A stretch of DNA of 64,000 bases from Shinisaurus crocodilurus (taxonomy: Eukaryota; Chordata; Lepidosauria; Squamata; Shinisauridae): assembly GCA_021292165.1 (NCBI GenBank), contig CM037880.1, positions 140,432,564-140,496,563 on the forward strand. Direction: 5' to 3'. The position numbers were made by a program, and so were the translations under genes. The first letter of the stretch is position 1. The number at the start of each line of letters is the position of its first letter. The notes beneath the pieces were generated by a model. The model was given only the letters and a program-made list of their open reading frames with translations. It was not told the DNA's origin and searched no databases. This document shows positions 47,215-57,350 of this stretch, piece after piece.

Positions 47215-47799
47215 CTCAATGCAACAGTTTGGTGAGGGACCACTGCAAGCTGAAAAGCAAATACAGCTATCTGATTAATTGACTCTGACCTCATAAATAT
47301 TATACTTTGGGGGGCTCTAATGGAAGTTCCTGAGGGTAAATTGCACAGTTCACCTCATTCATTTATATCTCTGGCTGACAGATGTACATTATGAAATGTC
47401 ACTGAATATGCTTGGCAATAAATGAGGTATAACATTAGCATCTTGATTCTGTTTTCCTGAAGGAACGTTTTTTTGTTAAACGACTCCAACATACTAAAAA
47501 CATTATTCCCCACCATATACTCTTGCTTTCTTTTTCAATCATTCTCAAAGAAACACACAGTAGCCTTCCCAAAGGAGTGGCGGGGGTGGGGGTGGGAGAG
47601 AAACTTGGCAAATTAATAAAACAGGCTGCTCTTTTGTTGCGTGCGCTTCCATTGCAGAATCACCATATTGTTGGCGAATATTAGTCAACGCCAGGCATTT
47701 GATAGCGTGGCTGTTGTGCTACTGCTATGCTTATTATCTCTACTACCATGCCGTGAAATGAAGTTAATTAAATCACAGTGAAAAAGCATTGCCCCACAC

Positions 47800-47842
<43 letters not shown>

Positions 47843-48184
47843 CTACAAATTGATGGCCATAGTCAACACACAGTATCTCCATAATCCTTTGCCTTCATTT
47901 GGGTAGAACATTTTATTGCCTTTTGAGAAAGATAACATTTTGCATTGAGGCTTGGAAAACAGCCGCAAATACCCATCACAACCACACGCTAATGAAATTA
48001 TGCACTGCAGTGCATTTTAATAAACTAGGTTGCTATATACTATACAAAGCCCAACACCACCTTAACTCTAGTCATGAACAGACAAGATATGACTGCAGAC
48101 ATAAGAGTGTTTTCATTCTGAACAGATAGCAAGGAGTGAAGTTGTGTAGTTACATGAAGACCTTTCAGGCTGTTTAGTGTGCAA
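47215..48184. other. No gene; (GA)n and possible conserved noncoding DNA
   Basis: A (GA)n run lies at 47803-47841. 47640-47800 and 47890-48060 show no repeat motif and have an even, ungapped look, but there is no direct evidence of constraint. Confidence 0.35.
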
Positions 48185-48192
48185 CCCTGCAC

Positions 48193-49475
48193 AAGGGTCA
48201 TTTCTAAGGGGAGGCAAAGAGGGCAGTCACCTAGGGCACCAAGAGATCCAAGGTGCCGAATGACCCGTAGGCAGGCAGCAGCAATAGTGGCTGGGCAAGA
48301 CTTGGCAAGCAGTTAAGGAAAGCACTGCATTGGCCAGTCTAGGCTGCAACTTTTAAATCACAATATTTTCCTTAGTATAAAAGGCAGCAAGCTGAACCAA
48401 TCAGCTTGGTAATTTGGTGGGGTGCACAACCAATGATGGCTCTGGAGTGGTTAGAGGCCTGCCTTCTACTGTTCCAGGACCCTTATTGGCTGTGTGTTCC
48501 CAAGCAGCATCTGATTGGCCCAGCTCACTGCCACACTCACACTAGGGAAAACATTGTGATTTAAAATGGTGTGTGGCTGAAACCTGGATGGCTCAGTTTT
48601 ACTGCACTGCTTCTTGCTGTTACTCTGAAGAGTTGTGGAGAGGGGTGGCTATGGAGAAGCTTCAAGCAAAGAGATGAAATTTTGGATGCTCAGAAATTGC
48701 TGCCCATGCTTACTCCTGAGTAATCCAGACCTCATTTCAGAGTAATGATCCATAAGTTGGATTTTTTTACTGGTGCTGCTTCTCACTATTACATCTGAGG
48801 AGTTACGGAGATGCTCAGTGAAGGAGATGGATTTTGGATGCTTTTCTGTGTGGCTCTGAAGGTAGTAGTAGTAGTAGTAGTAGTAGTATCATCATCATCA
48901 TCTCTCAGTGACTCCTTTTGCAATGGGTTGCTGCTGGGTTCCAAAGACTGCTTTTCTGTGTTGTTCTCTGATTTTGATTATTGTCATATTCATTTTGTGT
49001 GGCTGTGTGAATACCCTCTGCCCACTGTTTTGCGCTCATGATCATAAAGTCACTTCATTCTCTGTGCAATTGGAGTTGTTTGTGGAACAGGAGGATGTTT
49101 GTTCAAAGAAGTAGTTGTGTGTTTCCCCCCATCCCATATAAACAAAAAGTGAAAATGTGAAAGTGGGAACCATGTTGCAGGTTGGGAATCAGAGGTGGAT
49201 CTCAGGTCTGGACAGGTTGGAGACCACTAGTTTAAAGGATGCATATGCTACATTCCAGACAAATGTTTCAGGCACTTTACAGTACAGTGACATGGATAAA
49301 TGTTTCCATGTTAAAGAAAGAAATTAAAAATAGAAATTATCAATATTCCAGGAAACTCATGCTTTTCCCCATTAACCCATTTCATGCAGTTCAGGAAATA
49401 ATAGTGGTAGTATGGGGGTGGAGGAAACCAAAACTGTACTTTGCTAGGGTGCCAAAATCCCTTGAGACGGCCCTG
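48193..49475. mobile_element. 1.28-kb hAT-type nonautonomous element
   Basis: The ends 'aagggtcatttctaaggg' and the complement of 'cttgagacggccctg' align as inverted repeats with a handful of mismatches. The 8-bp duplication 'ccctgcac' is perfect on both sides (48185-48192 and 49476-49483). Inside are (GTA)n at about 48862-48889 and (ATC)n to 48902. No transposase remains. Confidence 0.85.
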
Positions 49476-49529
49476 CCCTGCACTCTTTAATTATTGTCCC
49501 TGCCACCATGAATTAGCACTAAATTTAAA

Positions 49530-49915
49530 ACAGGAAAGAAATTGCCTTTTCTGCAGTGGCCCCACACCTCTGGAATAAGTTGCCATCCAGGGTCCGCCAT
49601 GCCCCATCAGTGCAGGCTTTTTAAAAGGCCCTGAAAACATACTACTTTATTCTGGCCTTCCCCTGATTATGTTTTAGCAGAGTGGCTTCAGTAGTCTGTT
49701 GTAAATTTATTTTATCCCGGTGTTTGCTGTTTTTTAGAAGGTGTGTTGCTTGCTGTTGTTGTTTTTATTGTGTTTTTACTGTTTCTATTCTGATTTTATC
49801 ATTTTTAATACCGCTTTGGTTTTTGTTACGTATTTTATTGTTGTACGCTGCCTTGGGAGGGCTCCTGCCCTGAAAGTCAGCCAGGAAAGATTTTAAATAC
49901 ATTTACATAAATTAG
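49530..49915 (+). pseudogene. L2/CR1-type LINE 3' end
   Basis: The reading at 49550-49600 gives a VAPHLWNKLPSRVRHAP-like C-terminal block. A T-rich 3' UTR ends with 'gtacgctgccttgggagggc' and an A-rich tail, as in other squamate LINEs. Confidence 0.75.
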
Positions 49916-50163
49916 GATTGGGGGGGGGAACCCTGTAAACTGCCCCTACATAGTGATATAAGGCGTAGGATTCAGCACTTCAAAATAGTTCTGGCTTTTA
50001 CATGGTGTCCCCCCATTCTAAAAGGAATGAGAAGTCTCTGCTAAGGCCTAGTTAACGACAGTAAGAGCTTTAGCTAAAATATGCTGGCATTTTTTTTAGT
50101 ATTTTGGCCTTACCCGCTTTGCCTTTGACTGGTAAGAGAGAAGACACTCTCTCAAATCTGGGA
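49916..50163. repeat. Dispersed repeat fragment
   Basis: 'cattctaaaaggaatgagaa' and 'ctaaggcctagttaacgaca' recur in looser form near 59340-59390 and 61640-61680. This suggests a shared hAT-like family. Confidence 0.45.
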
Positions 50164-50297
50164 CAGCCTTCCACAACCTAGTGCCTTCCAGATGTTTTGG
50201 ACATCAGTTCTCACCAGCCCTAGCCAACATGACCAATAGTCAGGAGCATTGTGGGTTATACCCCAAAACATCTGGAGGGTGCCAGGTTGGGGGATGC
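50164..50297. mobile_element. Foldback MITE of the 'ctccagatgttttggact' family
   Basis: Arms 'gtgccttccagatgttttgg' and 'ccaaaacatctggagggtgc' are complementary. It is diverged, and no target duplication is clear. Confidence 0.8.
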
Positions 50298-50495
50298 CGA
50301 TCCAGAACATCAGTTCCCAAAATCAATCCTAACAAGCTCTGTAAGAATGAAGACTGGAGTCCCTATTCAGGCAGGCATTCGTTCAAAGTGTTCGATGAAT
50401 ATGAAGAACAAGGAGAAGAACAAGGGCGAGCATGCTAGCTCAGCCTCCTCCAGTTCGGGGCGAACGTCTGCAGTGGGGAGACTCTTCTATTTGTA

Positions 50496-50558
50496 GAGGC
50501 TCTCCATGTGATGCAGAACCCTGGAAAATCAGGATTCTACATCACGCAGAGAGCCTCC
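50496..50558. repeat. Inverted repeat, about 28-bp arms
   Basis: 'gaggctctccatgtgatgca' is complementary, with a few mismatches, to 'acatcacgcagagagcctcc'. The loop is about 7 bases. Confidence 0.8.
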
Positions 50559-51412
50559 ATGGATACAGAAGGCTCACTGATGCAGAAGTTTGCCCTGGAC
50601 ATGAGGAACGGGATGAGGATGAAGGCAGAGATAGTAGGCTCATCCTTGCTCTCCCCACCTCACATGTTCATTGACCAATTTAAAACAAGGGTGGGGAATG
50701 TGGGGCCCTCCAGATGCAGCCCTAAACAGCACAGCAGTTGCAATGGGTGGGAGCTGCAGTCCAACAAGATCTGGAGGGCGACACCTTCCCTATCCCTTGC
50801 TTTTAAAGAACGCCTGGCTAGGGCTAGAAACCAAGCCAAATTTTAGTTCTCATTCTAGGACAATTGGATCAAAGGCAAAAGGAAGCAGCTGAGCACCAGC
50901 ACCTTAACACATTTCAGGGGCCCAAGGCAGGTGGGTGAGGACAAGCTCTGGGGAAGCAAAAAGCACGTCGAACATAGTGGTGTCTATTATGCCAGCAATG
51001 GAGAGTCGGTTCAGGAGGTGATGCACACAGGCAGCTGCAATTCACTGATTAAGAAGAAGTGTTGCCACCCTGCCTTTGGGCACCCCATCAGGGCAAACGC
51101 TTAACAGTGCAACCCTTACATACAAATGTAAGTCCCATTGAATTCAATAGAGCTTCCTCCTGCATAAGTGAGTATAGGATTGCAGCAGCCTCAGAATGTT
51201 AGGCAAGAGCTCACTCCAGCCCAGAGCAGTCAGCCTCACATTTTAAGGCTCTGGAGAAACTCTTCTAGAGTGTCATTTCTCTAAGCGGTTGTAAGGCCAC
51301 GACAAATGTTCTTCCTTACACCAAACAAATGCTGTTGTTATTCTTTACCTTTTCCTCTTCTGATCATACCCTTTCAATGCATGGATTCTGGCAAGTGCTT
51401 TAAGGATTACAA
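50559..51412. other. No gene; repeat relics
   Basis: 50690-50790 is a diverged hAT-like MITE ('ggccctccagatgcagc' and 'agatctggagggcgaca'). 51105-51188 is a 'caatcc' family copy. No coding signal. Confidence 0.5.
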
Positions 51413-51545
51413 CAGAGGTGGAGAACCTGTGGGCCTCCAGGTGGTGCTGGACTTCAACTCCCATCAGCCCCATCCAGCATAGCCAAAGGTGAGGGATGAT
51501 GGGAATTGCAGTCCAGTATTATCTGGAGGCCCATCCCGGTTATTA
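51413..51545. mobile_element. hAT-like MITE
   Basis: The left 'cagaggtggagaacctgtgg' and right 'ctggaggcccatcccggt' are imperfect inverted ends. The inner 'gacttcaactcccatcagcc' pairs with 'gatgggaattgcagtcc'. Confidence 0.7.
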
Positions 51546-51789
51546 CAATACCATTTCCACCACAACATAGCCTGCAGAATAAGCTAAGCCAAACAGGGAT
51601 TAATATTTGTGCTACCAAGGGCATGAGTCATCTCATCCATTCAGGCCTGAGTTCCTCTCAACTTCTCTCTTCCCCTAGGAAAGCTGCTACCTGGTCTGTA
51701 CGAAATATATCCCAGCCCCATCAGAACAGAAGTGGAACATTTTCCACCCTCCTTTTGAAAGACACTAATTTGATCAGTAACAATTAGAG

Positions 51790-51909
51790 CAGCCTTCCCC
51801 AACCTGATGCCCTCCAGATGTTTTGGACTTCAGCCATTATGGCCAATGGTCAGGAATCCTGGGAGTTGTAGTTCAAAACATCTGGAGAACACCAGGCTGA
51901 GGAAGACTG
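51790..51909. mobile_element. Foldback MITE with 8-bp duplication
   Basis: Ends 'cagccttccccaacctgatg' and 'accaggctgaggaagactg'. Flanking 'aattagag' and 'gattagag' match at 7 of 8. Confidence 0.85.
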
Positions 51910-51917
51910 GATTAGAG

Positions 51918-52412
51918 GATTCATGGCCACTGACAATGCTGTTTAGTGTCCAATGTTTGGGCACAGTGTCTTCAAGGAGAGTCTCCCTTCTGGAATTACA
52001 CACTCATCAAATACAGTTTAGAATTTGACTCTAACACTCAAAGTTCTGAAGTATACTGTCACCATCCCCACATTCAAAGTCAGTAGTATGCAATACAATC
52101 CTCTTGTCCCACAGCCCCAGACTCTTTTTCTTTCCTGATGATAGGAAGAGGTTCCTTGAGGCTTTCATTTGCTCTCAGCTGTGTCACTCAAGAAATAAAG
52201 AAAACACAGATGCAGTTTGCCACCTGCTGAATTTAAAATCAGTCCCCTTATTGACTATCCCATTGTCAGTGGTACAGACGAGGGGGGATGTGGGGCAGGG
52301 GCAGCTCCTGGGTGTTTTTTTTTCAGAGCAGGAGTGGTGATGTTATCCGCTGGATCACCAGGGTCATTGATGGACCCTCCTTGCTCTACAAGTGAATGTG
52401 GTGATCATATTT
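51918..52412. other. No gene seen
   Basis: Unassigned DNA before the LTR element. Confidence 0.4.
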
Positions 52413-53030
52413 TGTGGAGGAAGGGGGGGCTGGCTGACCCGCCACAACCCACCCTTTCCTACCCCAAAGGACCCAAGACCCCCAGAGATCTCAAGGTACC
52501 AGATTGCCAGCCTCAGCTGTCTGCAATCCTACTTGAATCTCTGTTCAGGGACTTGCCTTTGTCTATAACATGGATTTAGTTACTGAACCAAGCAGAGCAA
52601 TCCACAAACACCATGTGGGGTAAAAAACCAAAGAAGGTTTATTCTGGTAGCATTTTACAACAAGAATAGGGAAATGAGAGAAGCACACAAAATAGAGAGA
52701 GACACTTTGGTACACACAGTAAAGCTGCAAAATAACAAAACCTGATTCATTATATCTCCCAGGCACACAACTCTGTTACCTGGGGGTCAGTTCTCTTCCA
52801 GGGTTAGATCCAGCACAGCCTTGCTGCCCGGGAGGACTACTTCACCTACCCGAAGGTCCGAGATGGGTAGCCCTCCACAAGGCTTGCCTTTACCAGAGCC
52901 CTCATTCAGCTAATTTCACCAGGAGCTACCTGGGGTCGGATCCTGAGGCCACCCGAAGGCTTGGGCCTCTCCTTGGCTTACTGCCATTGCTCCAACAGCC
53001 GGCAGCCACGCGATGACCAGAGACAAAGAC
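52413..53030 (-). repeat. Inverted partial LTR
   Basis: It begins with 'tgtggaggaaggggggg', the complement of the LTR 3' end. It runs through the complement of the AATAAA region near 52640 to about 53030, where it matches the right LTR near 55672. It lacks the outer U3. Confidence 0.9.
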
Positions 53031-53174
53031 AAGTCCCTGAACAGAGATTCAAGTAGGATTGCAGACAGCTGAGGCTGGCAATCTGGTACCTTGAGATCTC
53101 TGGGGGTCTCTTGGGTCCTTTGGGGTAGGAAAGGGTGGGTTATGGCGGGTCAGCCAGCCCCCCCTTCCTCCACA
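53031..53174 (+). repeat. Direct LTR 3' end (R/U5 part)
   Basis: It matches 56122-56259 and, in reverse complement, 52413-52555. It shares with 52413-52555 a short insertion ('agacagctgaggc') that the right LTR lacks, so the two left pieces are closer to each other than to the right LTR. Confidence 0.9.
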
Positions 53175-53192
53175 TGGTGGCAAGCGCTGGGA
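53175..53192 (+). promoter_or_regulatory. Primer binding site candidate
   Basis: 'tggtggcaagcgctggga' directly follows the LTR end and starts with TGG, as expected for pairing with a tRNA CCA end. I cannot name the tRNA with confidence. Confidence 0.6.
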
Positions 53193-55356
53193 TTCGAAGC
53201 TGGACCACAGAGTGGGTGCACGTGGGCAAATAAGGAAGCTTGGAGAGATTTTGGTACATGGGTAGAGGTTTGTTATTTTTTAGAGATTGAAGTGTGAGAT
53301 TGAGCCTCAGGGAAAACGTTCAGGTTGCTGGAAGGGGCTACCCAGTCTGTGGAAGCCTAGCTGCCAGCGGGGAGCGTTGAAGGCAAGAAATCTCAACTGT
53401 AGAGTGAATAAGCGGAGGCGGATCCTACCATCCCCATCGAGTGCAAAAAGTCTGTGGCTGGGGGAAGGCGGCTGTGATCCAAGAGAACCAGAGCTGGGGG
53501 AGCCCTGGCTAGAAGCAAGTAGCAGTTGCGGAAGAGGATCCTACCCATCGAATGCAAGAAGCGGGTGAGCAGATGGCGGCTGTGTGATCCCAAAGAACTG
53601 GGGCTGGAAAGAGAAGAAAGACTGTGTGTGCGCGCGCGTGTGTGTTCCAAGGGGAGCAGAAGAAAGCAGAGACCAGAAAACCTCTCTTAAGAGACTGGCG
53701 AGCAAAACGTTGAATTTTGGGACAGCGTTTGATGAGTGATTTGGTTGTGCTATGTGCCCCAGAGAAATTGGCAAGACTTTGGGGAGGGAAGGCACAGTCC
53801 TGCCCTACATCTCTCCCACGGGAGAAAGACTCAGATTTTGAACTTAGACTGTCCAGTTGCTCTTGAGGGGGGGCATGGTGAATGGCCAGGCTAGGCAGCA
53901 GCAAGCAGAGGGGGGGCAGACATCAGAAAACACCCCCCCCCCAGAAAAAGAGACTTTGTCCCTGTGCTGCCGAAGTGGAGGGCTGAAAGAAGCAGAGAGA
54001 CAAAGGAATTTCCCTCCAGGTGTCTCCAGCGAGAAGAGAAGAGGACTGAGATTGGGGGTTGATTAAAGCCAATGAAAACTGTTAAATCATTGCTGGAAGG
54101 GAGGGGATGGGTGATCCAAGCGTATTTGTCTTGTCGATAAAATTGTTGCTGGAGGGGAGGGGACGGGTGATCCAAGTGTATGTCTTGTATCATGTGCAAA
54201 AGTTAGTCCAAACTGTATCAAGTCAATTTGAAGTTGTATGAAAAAATGATGTAATGCATGTATGCTAGAAACCTGCAAGTTTTCAAAGTGCCTCAGGGCA
54301 GGGAAGAGTTGCCAGAGAAGAATCAGCCAGAGGCGGGAGAACAAAGCAGGGGGCTAAAAAGAATGTTAGAGGCGGGAAGCCCTCGAACAGCTGAAAGATT
54401 GCCAGGCTGGTGTTCTAGCCGTCTGGGTGGAGCCTCCATGGCTCAGCATTTAATTCTGAGGGAGACAGTCATCCCGTGTAAGTTTGGGTGGTGGGCTAAA
54501 TGAGCCAAGCCCAAGAGGCTGGAAGATTGCCAGGCTGTGTGTTCTAGCCGCCTGGGTGGAGCCTCCCTGGCTCAGCATTGATTCTGACAAGAAATAGTCA
54601 TCCCATTCAAGTCTGGGTGGTGGGGCCACCAGCAAGCCTTTGGAAAAAGGGGTGGTGTGTTCATGTCATTGAGTAGAAAAGGCTACCAGCAAGCCTTTGG
54701 AAAAGGGGATGGTGTGTTCATGTCATTGGGTAGAAGGTGCCCCAAGCAAGCCTTTGGAAAAAGGGGTGGTGTGTTCAAGTCTGGGTGGTGGGAGGCCACC
54801 AGCAAGCCTTTGGAAAAAGGGGTGGTGTGTTCATGTCGTTAGGTAGAGGGTGGCAGAAGCAAGCCTTTAGAAGCAAACATAAAGGCCAATTGAAGAGTTC
54901 CACATTTCAGTCAGCAATCTGCCCCCTACAGGCTTGTGTGAGAAGCAGCAACCCTAGAAAGTTTTTAGACAGAGTGCCAGTCAGGCAACAGAAGGGTTGG
55001 GGTTCCCTTTTGAATTGTATATGATGTTTCTTGTGTATGCAAAACGGATTTTGTAATGCAAACCTGTAAACTTCTGATTGATGGTTATTGATTGTTGTTT
55101 TGCTGTTTTGATGTTTAAGGAGCTTTAAGAATTAAGATTTAAGATTTAAAGCTTTAAGCTTTAAGCTGTGTTAAGATTGTAGTTAATGTGTTTGATGTTT
55201 TGATGCTCTTTTGTTTTGTTCTGTTTTTGTGTGTGTGTGTGAAGGAGAAGAGGTGTGCTAGTGGTAGAGGGCTAGCAAAGGCTTTTTCTTTTAAGTTAGT
55301 TTAAAATGAAATGAGAGGGTTGACCTCTCAGGTTTCATTTTTTTTTAAAGGGAGCA
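53193..55356 (+). other. Noncoding internal region with tandem duplications
   Basis: This is built of duplicated blocks: about 135 bp at 53400-53600 ('ggatcctacc...cggctgtg'), about 65 bp near 54090-54185 ('gggtgatccaag') and about 115 bp at 54380-54630 ('gattgccaggctg'). Five 56-58 bp units start at 54632, 54690, 54747, 54803 and 54860. A purine-rich 'aaagggagca' (55347-55356) abuts the right LTR and may be the polypurine tract. No ORF carries retroviral motifs. Confidence 0.75.
54632..54885 (+). repeat. Tandem repeat, five units of 56-58 bp
   Basis: Each unit starts 'caagcctttggaaaaagggg' with small changes and contains 'tggtgtgttcatgtcattg'. Starts are at 54632, 54690, 54747, 54803 and 54860. 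Confidence 0.95.
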
Positions 55357-56259
55357 TGTGAAGGAAAGAGCCTTTGGGGGTTCCTACATGCACACACACA
55401 CACACACACACACACACCCTCATGTGTGAACCGGCTAAAGGCTGGGGGGGGGAAGTGTGCATAGTTCCTCTGGGTGGCGCCTGGAAGTCCTGAAAGTCCG
55501 GTCTACAGCTTTCAAATGCAAATGTAGTTCAGGCCCAGTAAGTCATGAGTCATGAGTCCCCTCCCCCTGTCTGGCCAGGTGAAGTTCATCCTGATTGGCT
55601 AAGAAGCAGCAAAGCTACAGAAAGGAGGGGAGGGGGGGAAGGTATATTTCCCAACGTGTGGGGTTTTGTCTTTGGGTCATCACATGGTTGCTGTTGGAGC
55701 AATGGCGGCAAGCCAAGCAGAGGCCCAAGCCTTCGGGTGGCCTCAGGATCCGACCCCAGGTAGCTCCTGGTGAAATTAGCTGAATGAGGGCTTTGGTAAA
55801 GGCAAGCCTTGTGAAGGGCTACCCATCTCGGACCTTCGGGTAGGTGAAGTAGTTCCCCCGGGCTGGTGCTGGACCCAACCCTGGAAGAGAACTGACCCCC
55901 AGGTAACAGAGTGTGTGCCTGGGAGATATAAGGAATCAGGTTTTGTTATTTTTGTAGCTCTATTATTTTGTACCAAAGTGTCTCTCTATTTTGTGCTTCT
56001 CTCATTTCCCTATTCTTGTTGTAAAATGCTACCTGAATAAACCTTCTTTTGGTTTTTTACCCCACATGGTGTTTGTGGATTGCTCTGTGGTTCCAGCATC
56101 TAAATCCAGGTTACAGACAAAGGGCAAGTCCCTGAACAGAGATTCAAGTAGGATTGCTTGGCAGTCTGGTACCTTGAGATCTCTGGGGGTCTTGGGTCCT
56201 TTGGGGTAGGAAAGGGTGGGGTTGTGGCGGGTCAGCCAGCCCCCCCCCCTTCCTCCACA
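55357..56259 (+). repeat. Right LTR, 903 bp
   Basis: Bounded by 'tgtgaagga' and 'tcctccaca', imperfect inverted ends of the TG..CA type. A TATAA string lies near 55925 and AATAAA at 56036-56041. A (CA)n run at 55391-55417 lies within U3. Confidence 0.85.
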
Positions 56260-56635
56260 TGTTTTAATATTGTTTGTAGCAGATTAGCCTATAGGGAGTC
56301 AGAGAATGAGGGAAATAATCCTGTAGAAGTTGGCTAGGTCTTTCCTTTTCTTTGATGGGGTTCCCACTTCATGCTAGCGGTTTAAATGGTAAGATTGTTT
56401 GGCTTTCTAATGAAAGCTAAAAGCTTGCATTTCAGCTTGCTGAAGATCTTTTGTTTAATCTCAAGGTATTTTACAAATTGAACCTATTCAATCAGAAATA
56501 AACACCATTGAGTCCAACGGAGCTTACTCCCAGGTAACAGATTGCAGTCATGCTAGGGTAGATAGGTGTCCTACTTTATAAAGGACAGTCCTCAATTTAA
56601 AGGAGTGTCAGAGGACAGTCCTCTCTTCGAAGGCA

Positions 56636-56894
56636 CAGTAATACCTTGGATTGCAAGCATAATTCGTTCCAGAACCGTGCTTGTAATCCAAAATACTCTT
56701 ATATCAAAGCGAGTCTCTGGCGGGTGTGAGCGGGGCCAATTTCGGCCCCGCTACGCCCGCTCAAGGCGAGCGGTTACATCTCTACCTTGTATTGCAAGAC
56801 ATTGCTTGTTTATCAAGTCAAAATTTATTTTAAAAATTTGCTTGTCTTGCAAAACGCTCTCAGACCAAGTTACTTGCAATCCAAGGTATTATTG
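56636..56894. mobile_element. Pogo/Tigger-like MITE, copy 2
   Basis: It begins 'cagtaataccttggattgc' and ends 'gcaatccaaggtattattg'. It matches 38141-38391 except in the middle, where a CpG-rich segment (about 56710-56785) replaces AT-rich sequence. Confidence 0.8.
56710..56785 (-). mobile_element. CpG-rich element, short copy
   Basis: Read on the minus strand it starts 'agatgtaaccgctcgcctt' and continues through 'gcgtagcggggccgaaattg'. This matches the window-end copy 'gatgtaccgtctcacctc' and 'gcatagcgggctgaaatc'. It is nested inside the Tigger-like MITE. Confidence 0.75.
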
Positions 56895-57120
56895 TATCCT
56901 CTATTTGAAGGGCTATCAGTCCAAGTCTGGTTTCAAGATAAAGAGTCATAAGACAGGAGAGAAAATGCCTAGACATTACCCATCAAATATTTCTAAATTT
57001 GTATCTACATACATTTGCATAATAAATTGGCATATACAATCAGTGTCCTCCAATTTGGTGATGTGTAACTAGCCACCCTAAGTCATGCTCATCCTAATAC
57101 ACTGCATATACTATCATGAG

Positions 57121-57350
57121 AGCCAGTGTGGTCTAGTGGTTAGAGTGTTGGACTGGGACCCAGAAGACACGGGTTCTAGTCCCCATTCAGCTATAAAGCT
57201 CACTGGGCAACTTTGGGCCAGTCACTGACTCTCAACCTAACCTCCCTCACAGGGTTGTTGTGAGGATACCACAGAGAAGAAGAGGACTACGTAAGCCGCC
57301 TTGAGTTCCTCACATATACATGTAATAAATAACAATAATAAATAAATATG
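57121..57350 (+). mobile_element. Sauria-type SINE
   Basis: Starts 'agccagtgtggtctagtggt', with a box-B-like 'gggttctagtcc', 'cctccctcacagggttgttg' and a tail 'gtaagccgccttgagttcc' followed by AATA repeats. Full length, moderately diverged from 23641. Confidence 0.95.

Larger units (their letters stand above)
52413..56259 (+). mobile_element. LTR retroelement lacking gag and pol, with a rearranged left LTR
   Basis: The right LTR is 55357-56259. On the left, 52413-53030 is the same LTR in reverse orientation, joined to an LTR 3' end in direct orientation (53031-53174). Next come a primer-site-like 'tggtggcaagcgctggga' and about 2.2 kb of noncoding, internally duplicated sequence. No protease, RT, integrase or env motif is visible. 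The 0.9-kb LTR would suit an endogenous retrovirus or a gypsy element, but the class is open. No matching target duplication was found at the outer edges. Confidence 0.85.
56554..57080. mobile_element. hAT-like element 'tagggtggcca', copy 2, carrying nested insertions
   Basis: Ends 'tagggtagataggtgtcc' and 'actagccaccct' then a. The 8-bp duplication 'agtcatgc' is perfect (56546-56553 and 57081-57088). It is the same family as 41832-42215. A pogo/Tigger-like MITE interrupts it at 56636-56894. Confidence 0.9.

Noticed and set aside
52563..52766. Minus-strand ORF ending near the LTR polyadenylation region
   Set aside because: It falls inside the inverted LTR and has no protein motif; also read in part at 55991-56209.
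54632..54885. CRISPR-like array
   Set aside because: It is a head-to-tail tandem repeat without unique spacers, in vertebrate DNA.
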